Translations under genes and position numbers: made by a program
Shown here: one piece after another, positions 55,834 to 64,000 of the stretch
Layout of the letters: each line of letters begins with the position of its first letter
Numbering within the stretch: the first letter of the stretch is position 1
The notes under the pieces: model-generated
Databases searched by the model: none
What the model was told of the DNA's origin: nothing
The model's input: only the letters and a program-made list of their open reading frames with translations
From: Verrucomicrobiia bacterium
GTDB taxonomy: Bacteria; Verrucomicrobiota; Verrucomicrobiia; Opitutales; Cerasicoccaceae
Assembly: GCA_030432235.1 (NCBI GenBank)
Contig: JAUIHT010000002.1
Location: forward strand, 375,136 to 439,135
Reading direction: 5' to 3'
DNA length: 64,000 nucleotides

Positions 55834-57959
55834 GTACCGTTGCGCCAGAGCCCGCCGTGCAGCCGGACCGGTTCAAGGTTGCCGAAAACGGCCTGCATGC
55901 CGTTTTTGAAGCGCCGTCCGACGGACCTCTGCGCCTCCTGCATTTTGCCAGCCGTCCGTTCAACCCGCGCGACGTCACTGAAGGCAAGGAGAAGTGGTTT
56001 CGCGCTCTGGAGCTGCAAGCCACCGGCTTCAACCAGAATGACCACGCCGGCTTAAAACATACCGGGACCTCCCCCGGTGACTTGCTTCGCTTTACCGGCA
56101 TGGAGTCGGAGGAGGACGCATTGGGCCGCCACCTGCGCATCCATCAGGAGGGCACCGGCCTCAAAGCGACCATGCACTGGCAGTTTTTCCACGACCTGCC
56201 GGTCATCCGGGCCTGGACGGAACTGGAAAACACCGGCGATACCGTCTTCGATCTCGAGCATGTCTCTTCCTTCTGCCTGACCGGCGTCGAAAAAGAAGGC
56301 GTGCAGCCCCTGAACGAGCGGCAGCGCTTTCACCTCTGCCACAACTCCTGGAAACGCGAGCTGCAGTGGCAGCAATTCAAACCGGCGGAGCTGGGCATCG
56401 GACCGGTGCCCGACAGCGGCTTTTCCAGCAAACGCGTCAACCCCGGCTCACTGGGCGGCTGGTGTACCGGTGATTACCTGGCCATGGGCGCGCTCGAAAA
56501 TATCGAAGCTGGCTTTACCCTAGCCTGGGAAATCGAGCATATCGGCTCCTGGGGCTGGGAGTGGAGCACCATCGGTTTTCACCAGTACCTGCAGTTGTAC
56601 GGCCCTTCCTACAACGAGCATCACTGGCTGCGCTGCCTGCGACCGGGCGAGCGCTTCACCAGCGTACCGGTGTCCGTCACCTGCGTGCCCGGCGGCCTGC
56701 CGGAGGCCTCCGTCGCCCTCGACGACTACCGCCGCCGCATCCGCCGCGACAACCGCGACAACCGTGAGCTGCCCGTCATCTTCAACGACTACATGAACTG
56801 CCTGCTGGGCGACCCCACCACGGAGAAGCTCATCCCGCTGATCGACGCTGCCGCCGAGGCCGGTTGCGAGTACTTCGTCATTGATGCCGGTTGGTACGCC
56901 GACGGCAAGTGGTGGGACGGCGTGGGCCAATGGCTACCCTCCCAACAACGCTTCCCCGGTGGCATCGAGGAGCCCCTGGAGCGCATCCGCCAAAAAGGCA
57001 TGGTGCCCGGTATCTGGCTGGAGATCGAGTCCATGGGCATCCACTGCCCACTGGCCAGCGAGTGGCCGGACGAATGCTTTTTCTGTCGTCGCGGCAAACG
57101 CGTCATTTCCCACAGCCGCTATCATCTGGATTTCCGCCATCCCATCGTCCGCGCCCACGCCGACGCCGTGGTCGACCGCGTCGTGCGCGAGTACGGCGCT
57201 GGCTACATCAAGATGGATTTCAACATCAACCTCGGAGCCGGCACCGAGGTCGACGCCGACAGCCCCGGGGACGGCTTCGAGCGGCACAACGCCGCCTACC
57301 TGGAGTGGCTTGACGCGGTGTTCGAGCGTTATCCCGATCTGGTCATTGAAAACTGCGGCAGTGGCGGGCTGCGCATGAACACCGCGCTGCTGAGCCGCCA
57401 CAGCGTGCAGTCCACCAGTGACTGCCAGGAGTACGACACCTACGCGTACATCGCGGCGGCCTCGCCCACCATCGCGCCGCCCGAGCAGCAGGCCGTGTGG
57501 TCCTACCCCGCCGCCAACAGCGACCTGGAGGAAACCGCCTTCAACATGGTCAACACCCTGCTCCTGCGCATCCACCAGAGCGGCCACCTGAACACGCTTT
57601 CGCAAGAGCAACTCGCGCTCATCCACGAGGCCATCGCCCTCTACAAATCCGCTATTCGCGCATCGATACCGCAGGCGCGCCCCTTCTGGCCGATGGGCAT
57701 CCCGCGTCTGGGCGATCCCTGGCTGGCCTTCGGGCTACAAACAGGAGACCGTGCTTTCCTCGCCGTCTACCGCATGGATACCGTCGAGGCCACCTGCGAC
57801 ATCCCTTTGCTTAATCTTCCCGGCGGCCTCTCGTCCGATCTACTGTATCCCCAATCCCTGCCCGTCGCGTTCAACTACGACGCCGGCGCACAAACGCTGC
57901 AGGTCACTCTCCCGCGCCCCTACACCGCACGCTTGTTCCGCTTCGAGAAGCGCGCCTAA
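55830..57959 (+). CDS. Alpha-galactosidase, GH36 family
   Basis: 709 residues; GTG start at 55830 overlapping the upstream stop. No signal peptide, so probably cytosolic. N-terminal beta-sandwich domain about 1-300, then a TIM barrel with the nucleophile Asp463 in YIKMDFNIN and acid/base Asp531 in VQSTSDCQEYD; IENCGSGGLRMN between them is also family-typical. A C-terminal beta domain ends RPYTARLFRFE. Releases terminal alpha-galactose, fitting downstream use of products made by the secreted GH110-like enzymes. Confidence 0.95.
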   Translation: MSTVAPEPAVQPDRFKVAENGLHAVFEAPSDGPLRLLHFASRPFNPRDVTEGKEKWFRALELQATGFNQNDHAGLKHTGTSPGDLLRFTGMESEEDALGRHLRIHQEGTGLKATMHWQFFHDLPVIRAWTELENTGDTVFDLEHVSSFCLTGVEKEGVQPLNERQRFHLCHNSWKRELQWQQFKPAELGIGPVPDSGFSSKRVNPGSLGGWCTGDYLAMGALENIEAGFTLAWEIEHIGSWGWEWSTIGFHQYLQLYGPSYNEHHWLRCLRPGERFTSVPVSVTCVPGGLPEASVALDDYRRRIRRDNRDNRELPVIFNDYMNCLLGDPTTEKLIPLIDAAAEAGCEYFVIDAGWYADGKWWDGVGQWLPSQQRFPGGIEEPLERIRQKGMVPGIWLEIESMGIHCPLASEWPDECFFCRRGKRVISHSRYHLDFRHPIVRAHADAVVDRVVREYGAGYIKMDFNINLGAGTEVDADSPGDGFERHNAAYLEWLDAVFERYPDLVIENCGSGGLRMNTALLSRHSVQSTSDCQEYDTYAYIAAASPTIAPPEQQAVWSYPAANSDLEETAFNMVNTLLLRIHQSGHLNTLSQEQLALIHEAIALYKSAIRASIPQARPFWPMGIPRLGDPWLAFGLQTGDRAFLAVYRMDTVEATCDIPLLNLPGGLSSDLLYPQSLPVAFNYDAGAQTLQVTLPRPYTARLFRFEKRA

Positions 57960-57962
57960 AAG

Positions 57963-58007
57963 GCATCCGGGAGTAGACGGACCCGCCGTCCGCCCACTCC
58001 CTGATGC
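57963..58007. terminator. Convergent-gene hairpin
   Basis: The 20-nt arms 57963-57982 and 57988-58007 pair at 17 of 20 positions around a 5-nt loop, between the convergent GH36 and PL6-like genes. No T run follows. It is built differently from the heptad elements. Confidence 0.65.
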
Positions 58008-58025
58008 GTGTAACGGAGTAAGAGC

Positions 58026-59471
58026 CTAGTAGGCGCCAGGTCCCACATCCGAAGAAGTCAATGGATGGTAGGCAGGACTGCTCGAGCGGTACTCGTCCGC
58101 ACCGATATCGGGCGCACTATCACGAGACTCGTGATCGAGATCCTTATTATAGGCCAGTTCGGACAGGGCCGTGGCCTGGCTGCGACCCAGAGAATCACTG
58201 CGCTGGCGATAAATCCCGTCGGCGTGAAGCTCCAGATAATGGAAGAGAATCCACATCTCACCCGAGCTCAGCGTGCGACCGATGTCAGTGACCCCGGCGC
58301 TGCCGATCTCGTCAGCGATGTTATTTTCGTATAGGGTGTCCACGTCTCCCGAGCCAGTAATAAAGGTGTTTGTCGAGATGGGACTGACAAAGATGTTGTT
58401 CATGACGTCCCAACCCGTGGGCGGTAGGGGATTGGTGCTGCTGTAATCGTTAAAATCGATCATGCTGCTGCGACAGCGATACATCGTATTGAATGCGACC
58501 AGATTGCTTTTGGACTGGCGGTAGGCTGTCTCTTCGCCGCCACCCGTTGTATCCGTATCGCCCCAACGGGTTTCGATCGTCGGTGAGGTCATGCGGTAGA
58601 AATAGTTATTGTAGATCTGGTTGTAACTACCGTGTATGCGAATGCCCCCGACACCATCCTTGAGAGACGGGTTCAGGAAGTAGTTGTTGTAAACCTCGCT
58701 ATTGTCGGCCATGCGCAGAACCACCTGACCCTTGCACTCCTCGAAGGTGTTGAAGCGGATGAGATTCTCACTCGTCTTGGACGAAATAATCTCAGGTTCA
58801 CCATCACACCTGTAAAAGTAATTGTAGTCGACCTTGGCACGCATAACGTAGCCCTTGCTGCCGGTAGCGCTACCCGAACCCAATTGAATGGTCTCGTGGC
58901 CGTTAGCTCCACCTGCATAGGTATGGGTGTTGAAGAAATTATACTTAATGGTCGGTGCATACTCCGTATGGACGATTTTCAGTGTCGGATGTTTGGTTAT
59001 CTTGTCGTTGAACTGACAGTAATCGATCTGGTTGTAACGACCACCCTCCATCACGACGAAGTAACGCGTATCGGTTGAGACCAGCCCGGTCTCACCAAAA
59101 TCGAAGGTGCAGCGTGTCATACGGCAATGCTCGCTGTTCTCGATGTGCACATTCTGCGTACTTGAAGGATTCGCCTCCTGATCGAATACGATGCCGTCGA
59201 TAGTAACATACTCCGAGTCGTAGATGCGCAGGTAGCCCCGCCAGCGAACGGCACCAACCGTAGCCGCCTTAATCACAACCGGGTTCGCTTCGGTTCCCAC
59301 CACGTCCACTGTCAGGCCGGAGTGGCTGTAGGTACCGTAGCCGATGACCACCGTGTCGCCCGCGGCGAGGCTATCAATGGCGTCTTCGAGTTGGGTCGTG
59401 TTATAGACGTAGTACGTCGTAGCAGCACACCAGTTGGCTGCGCTAAGCATAAGGATCAGGGGTAATTTCAC
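58026..59471 (-). CDS. Secreted PL6-like polysaccharide lyase (beta-helix)
   Basis: 481 residues. Signal peptide about 1-17. The order of helix rungs TIDGIVFDQEANPSS, GHETIQLGSGSATGSKGYV, YNYFYRCDGEPEIISSKTSE, NLIRFNTFEECKGQVVLRMA and GGIRIHGSYNQIYNNYF follows chondroitinase B / alginate lyase PL6. In PL6 the Lys and Arg of the S(K)TSEN and VVLRM regions and a Glu-bound calcium do catalysis, and all are present (EPEI, SSKTSEN, RHG-like IRIHG). Alginate or a uronate polymer is the likely substrate. Upstream is a 254-bp AT-rich gap. Confidence 0.88.
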   Translation of the reverse strand: MKLPLILMLSAANWCAATTYYVYNTTQLEDAIDSLAAGDTVVIGYGTYSHSGLTVDVVGTEANPVVIKAATVGAVRWRGYLRIYDSEYVTIDGIVFDQEANPSSTQNVHIENSEHCRMTRCTFDFGETGLVSTDTRYFVVMEGGRYNQIDYCQFNDKITKHPTLKIVHTEYAPTIKYNFFNTHTYAGGANGHETIQLGSGSATGSKGYVMRAKVDYNYFYRCDGEPEIISSKTSENLIRFNTFEECKGQVVLRMADNSEVYNNYFLNPSLKDGVGGIRIHGSYNQIYNNYFYRMTSPTIETRWGDTDTTGGGEETAYRQSKSNLVAFNTMYRCRSSMIDFNDYSSTNPLPPTGWDVMNNIFVSPISTNTFITGSGDVDTLYENNIADEIGSAGVTDIGRTLSSGEMWILFHYLELHADGIYRQRSDSLGRSQATALSELAYNKDLDHESRDSAPDIGADEYRSSSPAYHPLTSSDVGPGAY

Positions 59472-59725
59472 AACTTGCCTTTGGTTGGGGTAGATGAAGC
59501 AAAGAACGAATGAACCACTCTTCCCTAGCGTTTAATATTTATTAAAGTCAAGGCGATTTTTCTCCATATAGTTATTTAGCTCCATCCGAACGGAATCAAA
59601 ATATAGCTTTTAAGTCAGTAATAACCTAAAAAACGGAATACCTAAGGCCTCAACAACCATTTGATAATTAGTAAATAAAAGCCTATTTCCGACACCCAAT
59701 CATCCTTTGACTGAGGGACGACAGC

Positions 59726-60499
59726 TCAAGCCAGGCCGCGCTCACTCTTGGACATGAAGTCCAGCAGGCGTGCAATGACGGGTTCAGAGGCGGCCGGGTG
59801 TGCTGCCAGCTTTTCCTTGGCCTGGGAACGGTTGAGCCCCTCGCGGTAAAGCGCCTTGTAGCAGGCGCGGGCCTGCTCGATATCGGTGGCGGAAAACCCA
59901 CGGCGCTCCAGCCCGACCTTGTTGATGGTGCGAACCTCGGCGGGGTTGCCGTCGGCGATCATGTACGGCGGTATGTCCTGCACCACCTTGGAGCAAGCCC
60001 CGGCCATAGCGTAGTCCCCCACCCGGCAGAACTGATGCACGCCCACACCCCAGCCGATGTTGCAGTAGTCGCCCAGGATGACGTGCCCGCCAAGCGCGGA
60101 GTGACTGCTCATAACCAGGTGGTTGCCGACGATGCAGTCGTGCGCCACATGTGAGTAGGCCAGGATGACATTGTCGTCGCCCAACACGGTAAACTCGGCA
60201 TCGTTAGTGGCCAGATGCACGGTGGCGTATTCCCGAAAGACGTTGCGGGCTCCGATCTTTAGTCCGGGCTTGCCGCCCTTGTACTTCAGATCGTGAGTCT
60301 TGCCTCCGACATAGGCGTAGGGAAAGACTTGATTGTCTTCACCGATCGCGGTAAAGCCCTCCACCGTAGCGTGGTGCGCGATGATCGACCCTTTGCCAAT
60401 CGACACCTCCGACCCGATGTAGGCGTAAGCGCCGATACTCACGCCCTCGTCAATCTGAGCGCCGTCTTCGATAATCGCGGTCGGGTGGATGTCTGCCAT
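59726..60499 (-). CDS. lpxA: UDP-N-acetylglucosamine acyltransferase
   Basis: 257 residues, standard length. First step of lipid A synthesis. Left-handed beta-helix hexapeptide repeats fill 1-190; conserved [16 protein letters not shown], the catalytic His in [12 protein letters not shown], and [20 protein letters not shown]. The C-terminal helical domain includes [17 protein letters not shown]. Presence of lpxA marks an LPS-bearing outer membrane. It is transcribed after recQ on the same strand without the fabZ/lpxB partners of enteric bacteria. Confidence 0.96.
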   Translation of the reverse strand: MADIHPTAIIEDGAQIDEGVSIGAYAYIGSEVSIGKGSIIAHHATVEGFTAIGEDNQVFPYAYVGGKTHDLKYKGGKPGLKIGARNVFREYATVHLATNDAEFTVLGDDNVILAYSHVAHDCIVGNHLVMSSHSALGGHVILGDYCNIGWGVGVHQFCRVGDYAMAGACSKVVQDIPPYMIADGNPAEVRTINKVGLERRGFSATDIEQARACYKALYREGLNRSQAKEKLAAHPAASEPVIARLLDFMSKSERGLA

Positions 60500-60561
60500 A
60501 CGGTAAACCTGAATTTGTCCCCCCCGGAGCGCACTCTGTCAAGGCCGCGATGCGAACAAGC

Positions 60562-62505
60562 TTACTTCGTCGCGACCATTGTCTGCTCGCAAGCCTTCAG
60601 CACATGCCCGAATGGGACTCCCTCCATCGTACCAAAGAGTCGATTACCACGCAGGCCGCGACTTGCCGACACCGCAGGGGAATTAATGCCACATAGGAAA
60701 CGTGCCTGTTGACGAGGCCGCATCAGCGCGTCTGGATACTCCTCAATCAATGCCTCCAGACGGTTTAAAATTGTGATGTCCACCGAGGCCCCTGCAGTGA
60801 TATTCAATTTTGCCGGTGCATCGCCCATACAAACCCCACAGTGGCCGCACTGCCCAACCGTCTCCCCAAAGTAGGCCAAGAGCTTGCCACTCAGGCATCC
60901 GTCATGAGCCGCGTAGTCGAGCATGGACTGTATCCGTGCAATCTCCATGCGCTCGTGCTCCAGAAAACTAGCCACCAGAGCTTCGCATAAAGCCGTGCGA
61001 TCCACATCCGGCTTGAGCAAACGGAATCGCTGGCGGTAACCTTTCATCTGAAAGGTTGCCAGCCCGCGGCTTTCCAAATTTGTCAGAGCCCGCATAACGA
61101 CGGTCCTGTCGTGCCCGGTCTCCCGGATAACTCGATCGACATCAATGGTGGCCCACTTTTTCGCCGTGGTGCAGCAGTTGAAAAGCTTCTTGAGAAAGGT
61201 CGCTTGCGCACCTTCGTACTGCTTGACAATCGCGTCAAAGCCTAGGGTCGTCGACAGGCGGATATCCCCATAATAAAAGCCTTCCGAACGGATGATCTCC
61301 ATCAGCTCCAGGCGCGTCAGAAGCGTGTTCACCACAAGTTGCCGTATATCGAAACGCTTCGACAAGTCCGATACCGCGATGTCAATAATCGGCCCCATGG
61401 TGAGGAGTTCCCGCACCAAACCAGTAACACTGAGCGGGTCAGGCGTATCACCATAGACAAAGTTTTCCAGGACCACGCGGTCGTCGGGGCAAGCAAACAA
61501 CTCGCATATCGAAGGCTTACCATCGCGTCCGGCACGGCCCGTCTCCTGCATGTAGCTCTCGTAGCCTTTGGGTAGATGATAATGGTAGATGTAACGGATA
61601 TCCGCCTTGTCCACGCCCATGCCGAAGGCGATGGTGGCACAAATGATGTTCAGGCTGCCGTCCATGAAAGCCTCCTGCACCGATTCACGCCTTTCCGCCG
61701 CAAGCCCTGCGTGGTAAGGCGCGGCCTTGAACCCGGCGCAAGCCAGAGACTCCGCTACTTCCTCGGCGTGACGCTGCAGGCTCACGTAGACTATGGTTGG
61801 GCCCGGCGGGCGCTCCTTGATACGCCTGAGCAAAAGGGCTGGACGCTCGGCATCACTACATGCGGTGACGCGCAACTCGAGGTTGGGCCGATGGAAACCC
61901 GTGTTGGTCACATCATTTTCGGCAATAGCGAAGGCCTCAGCTATATCCTTGGCGACGAGGGGTGTTGCCGTCGCGGTAAGGGCCAGTACCCGCTCCACCC
62001 TCAGCTCTTTGGCGGCACGAGCCAACTTCAGGTAGTCTGGACGAAAATTGTGCCCCCAGGCGGAAATACAGTGTGCCTCATCGACGGCCAGCAAGCTGAT
62101 GCGAATTCCGCGCACAAGGCTGAGAAAACGCTCATTGCTCAGACGCTCCGGTGCCACGAAAAGCAGCTTTACTTCTTTCCGACGAAGCTTGCCGATAATT
62201 TCACGATAGGTGTCCTCATCCAGACTCGAATCCAGCCGGAAGGCCTCAATGCCCTTGCCGCGGAGGGCGTCGATTTGGTCTTTCATGAGGGCGAGCAACG
62301 GGGAAACCACCAGCGTCATGCCGGGCAGCAATTGTGACGGCAACTGGTAGCAAAGGCTCTTGCCCGCCCCCGTGGGAAAGATAGCCAGGGCACTGCGCCC
62401 TTCCAACAGGCAACGAATGACCGGCTCCTGCCCCTGGCGAAACGCAGCATGGCCAAAGCGCTCGCGCAGTTCTCTTTCCAAATCAATATTTGCCAATAAG
62501 CCCAT
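60562..62505 (-). CDS. recQ: ATP-dependent DNA helicase RecQ
   Basis: 647 residues. Walker [15 protein letters not shown] (43-56), DEAH box 142-145 in [20 protein letters not shown], motif [12 protein letters not shown]. After the helicase core comes a winged helix and a zinc region whose last cysteines are CGHCGVC. The first zinc cysteines are partly changed (ELFACPDD) and the winged helix is followed by a unique C-terminal ~90 residues without HRDC. It unwinds forks in repair and recombination. Confidence 0.95.
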   Translation of the reverse strand: MGLLANIDLERELRERFGHAAFRQGQEPVIRCLLEGRSALAIFPTGAGKSLCYQLPSQLLPGMTLVVSPLLALMKDQIDALRGKGIEAFRLDSSLDEDTYREIIGKLRRKEVKLLFVAPERLSNERFLSLVRGIRISLLAVDEAHCISAWGHNFRPDYLKLARAAKELRVERVLALTATATPLVAKDIAEAFAIAENDVTNTGFHRPNLELRVTACSDAERPALLLRRIKERPPGPTIVYVSLQRHAEEVAESLACAGFKAAPYHAGLAAERRESVQEAFMDGSLNIICATIAFGMGVDKADIRYIYHYHLPKGYESYMQETGRAGRDGKPSICELFACPDDRVVLENFVYGDTPDPLSVTGLVRELLTMGPIIDIAVSDLSKRFDIRQLVVNTLLTRLELMEIIRSEGFYYGDIRLSTTLGFDAIVKQYEGAQATFLKKLFNCCTTAKKWATIDVDRVIRETGHDRTVVMRALTNLESRGLATFQMKGYRQRFRLLKPDVDRTALCEALVASFLEHERMEIARIQSMLDYAAHDGCLSGKLLAYFGETVGQCGHCGVCMGDAPAKLNITAGASVDITILNRLEALIEEYPDALMRPRQQARFLCGINSPAVSASRGLRGNRLFGTMEGVPFGHVLKACEQTMVATK

Positions 62506-62571
62506 TAAGTGCTCAAAAGTTCACATTATTTGGGGATAGTCAAGATACATTTACCGTATCCATTAAAAACA

Positions 62572-63594
62572 TCACCGCGCCAGCGGAAGTGCCGGGTCAA
62601 AGGTGTCGACAGACAAACACCCACCGGGGTCGGCGTAAGCGGCGAAGGCAATCATGCCGGCGTTGTCTCCGGTGTGACGTGGTTCGGCGGCCAGCAGGGG
62701 CACGCCGGCGTCGGAGGCAAGTTCACCCAGGCGCGCGCGCAAGGCCTGGTTGTTGGCCACGCCTCCGGAAAGCCCGAGGCTGCGGTAAGGTCCGCTTTCG
62801 AGTGCGTGCCGGGTTTTGTTGGCGAGCTGCGTGATGACGGCCTGCTGGTAGCCTGCACAAAGGTCCGGCAGGGCGGCAGAGATTTCCTCCGGGGTCATCT
62901 TTTCCAGGCGATAGCGCAGGCTGGTCTTGAGGCCGGAAAAGCTGAAGCGCAGGTCCGCCTTTTCCGCGATGCCGCTGGGAAAATCATACACACCCGGGTC
63001 ACCCTTGGCTGCCTGCTTTTCCACCAAAGGCCCGCCGGGGTACGGCATGCCGAGGAGCTTCGCGCCTTTATCGAGAGCCTCCCCGGCGGCGTCGTCCACC
63101 GTCTGCGCGAGGATGCGGATGCCACGGTCAGCGTTCAGCTCGAAGAGCACGGTATTGCCGCCGGAGACCAGCAGACCCAGATGCGGGCAGAGCGCGGCGA
63201 ACCTCTCCTCGAACTCTGCGGGAGCGTCCTGGTGAACTCCGATAAAGGGTGAAAAGGCGTGGGCGCGCAGATGGTTAACGCCCACCAGCGGCACCTCCCA
63301 GAGCAGCCCGAGGGCCTTGGCCGCAGCCATCCCCATGGCCAGGCATCCGGCCAAGCCCGGGCCGACGGTGACCGCGATTTTCTCGACCGCGTCGAGGTCC
63401 GCCTCTTTGGCAACCTTGGCCAGCATCGGCCCGAAGCGCTCCAGATGCTCGCGACTGGCCAGATCGGGCACGACGCCGCCGTACTCGCGGTGCAGGTCGA
63501 TCTGTGAATGCACCCACTCGCCGCAAAGCCCCCGTGCGGGGTCGAAGAGGGCCAGCGCGGACTCGTCACAGGAACTTTCAACGGCAAAAATCAT
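62572..63594 (-). CDS. tsaD: tRNA threonylcarbamoyladenosine transferase TsaD
   Basis: Transfers threonylcarbamoyl to A37 of ANN-decoding tRNAs with TsaB/TsaE. 340 residues from the ATG at 63594; a longer upstream start lies inside the foldback repeat. MIFAVESSCDESALALFD is the N-terminal ASKHA nucleotide region; metal-binding His108 and His112 in NHLRAHAF; GLLVSGGNTVL; CAGYQQAV; and LSGGVANNQALR. Sits next to an S41 protease gene. Confidence 0.96.
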   Translation of the reverse strand: MIFAVESSCDESALALFDPARGLCGEWVHSQIDLHREYGGVVPDLASREHLERFGPMLAKVAKEADLDAVEKIAVTVGPGLAGCLAMGMAAAKALGLLWEVPLVGVNHLRAHAFSPFIGVHQDAPAEFEERFAALCPHLGLLVSGGNTVLFELNADRGIRILAQTVDDAAGEALDKGAKLLGMPYPGGPLVEKQAAKGDPGVYDFPSGIAEKADLRFSFSGLKTSLRYRLEKMTPEEISAALPDLCAGYQQAVITQLANKTRHALESGPYRSLGLSGGVANNQALRARLGELASDAGVPLLAAEPRHTGDNAGMIAFAAYADPGGCLSVDTFDPALPLAR

Positions 63595-63606
63595 AATAAA
63601 TATCTC

Positions 63607-63673
63607 AACAGAAGGTCGCAAAGAACGCAAAGCTCTATGCCCCTAAACTTAGCGCTCTTTGCGAGCTTCTGTT
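63607..63673. repeat. Foldback repeat in the S41 protease-tsaD spacer
   Basis: Arms 63607-63628 and 63652-63673 are reverse complements at 20 of 22 positions (left AACAGAAGGTCGCAAAGAAC), around a 23-nt loop. Its words (CGCAAAG) differ from all other elements here. Confidence 0.83.
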
Positions 63674-63678
63674 CAATT

Positions 63679-64000
63679 TTAAGTTCCTCTCTTTGTGTCC
63701 TTCTCGAAGGCCAGGACACCACGCAGGATGGCCTCGGCGGCGGCTCGCTGGCGGTCGGGCATCTTGGCGACGCCGAACTTCGCTTCGAACTCGGCCTCGG
63801 GCATGTCGCGGTAAGCTCGTTGCGCCAGCAGACGCAGGCGCTCCTCGGAGGACAGTTCGACGAGGATGTCCGGCGTGACGCCGACCTCGTTGATGGTGCG
63901 TCCGCTGGGCAGGTAATAGCGGGCAGTGGTCAGACGCACGGCCTCGGCGCCATCCAGATAGATGATGCTCTGCACGGAGCCCTTGCCGACAGTCTGCGCG
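63679..64000 (-). CDS. S41 carboxy-terminal processing protease, C-terminal part cut by window end
   Basis: About 107 residues are seen, running on beyond the window. The frame opens with AQTVGKGSVQ, which matches the catalytic-Lys motif GKGxVQ of Tsp/CtpA proteases, and continues with LTTARYYLPSGRTINEVG and TPDILVELSSEERLR. The periplasmic protease would trim envelope proteins. The N-terminal PDZ and catalytic Ser lie outside the window. Confidence 0.92.
   Translation of the reverse strand, partial: AQTVGKGSVQSIIYLDGAEAVRLTTARYYLPSGRTINEVGVTPDILVELSSEERLRLLAQRAYRDMPEAEFEAKFGVAKMPDRQRAAAEAILRGVLAFEKDTKRGT

Overview
The window looks like a chromosome segment of a Gram-negative member of the PVC group, most likely Verrucomicrobiota (Opitutae-like). 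The evidence is lpxA (lipid A outer membrane), several PEP-CTERM surface proteins, a carbohydrate-locus pseudopilin, many secreted glycan-active enzymes, and ribosomal proteins with Ala/Glu/Lys-rich extensions. This placement is inferred from gene content; no rRNA gene is present.

Layout. (1) 1-21042, minus strand: one long ribosomal/translation block. In transcription order it runs rpsL-rpsG-fusA-rpsJ-rplC-rplD-rplW-rplB-rpsS-[secreted protein]-rplV-rpsC-rplP-rpmC-rpsQ-rplN-rplX-rplE-rpsN-rpsH-rplF-rplR-rpsE-rplO-secY-map-rpsM-rpsK-rpsD-rpoA-rplQ, then a small zinc-ribbon protein and guaA, which is cut by the window start. tuf, rpmD, infA, rpmJ and adk are missing from their usual places. 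Many spacers hold imperfect 7- or 8-nt tandem repeats, several of them folded back as inverted repeats. (2) 21043-31313: a divergent second EF-G gene, a W-rich secreted protein, pssA coupled to a RelE-like gene, an EF-hand protein, a GYF/RDD membrane protein, an NhaC-type antiporter, a fused Gfo/Idh/MocA-aldo/keto reductase, and tRNA-Pro(GGG). (3) 31376-44150: an accessory region, apparently more AT-rich, with an MFS transporter, a CMP-sugar synthetase plus a sialyltransferase/DUF115-like protein, a beta-propeller, a sulfatase, two PEP-CTERM proteins, AraC and LacI regulators, an orphan histidine kinase and a second W-rich secreted protein. (4) 44207-59471: an MMPL transporter and a glycan-degradation locus built around a GntR/LacI-hybrid regulator. 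This locus has two sialate-esterase-like SGNH enzymes, two parallel beta-helix (GH110-like) enzymes, a pseudopilin, a PEP-CTERM protein, a GH36 alpha-galactosidase and a PL6-like lyase. (5) 59726-64000: lpxA, recQ, tsaD and the C-terminal end of an S41 protease.

How the parts fit. The glycan locus reads as a regulated unit. A near-identical 20-bp palindrome lies 45-53 nt before three secreted-enzyme genes around the GntR-type regulator, which suggests coordinate control of deacetylation and alpha-galactoside release. The sulfatase-led minus-strand cluster probably handles a sulfated or acidic glycan, but the CMP-sugar synthetase and transferase-like pair inside it points to synthesis rather than breakdown.

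The least explained signals are the locus-specific heptad/octad foldback spacers in the housekeeping genes, the shared operator, the secreted protein inside the S10 operon, and the pseudopilin translationally coupled to an esterase.
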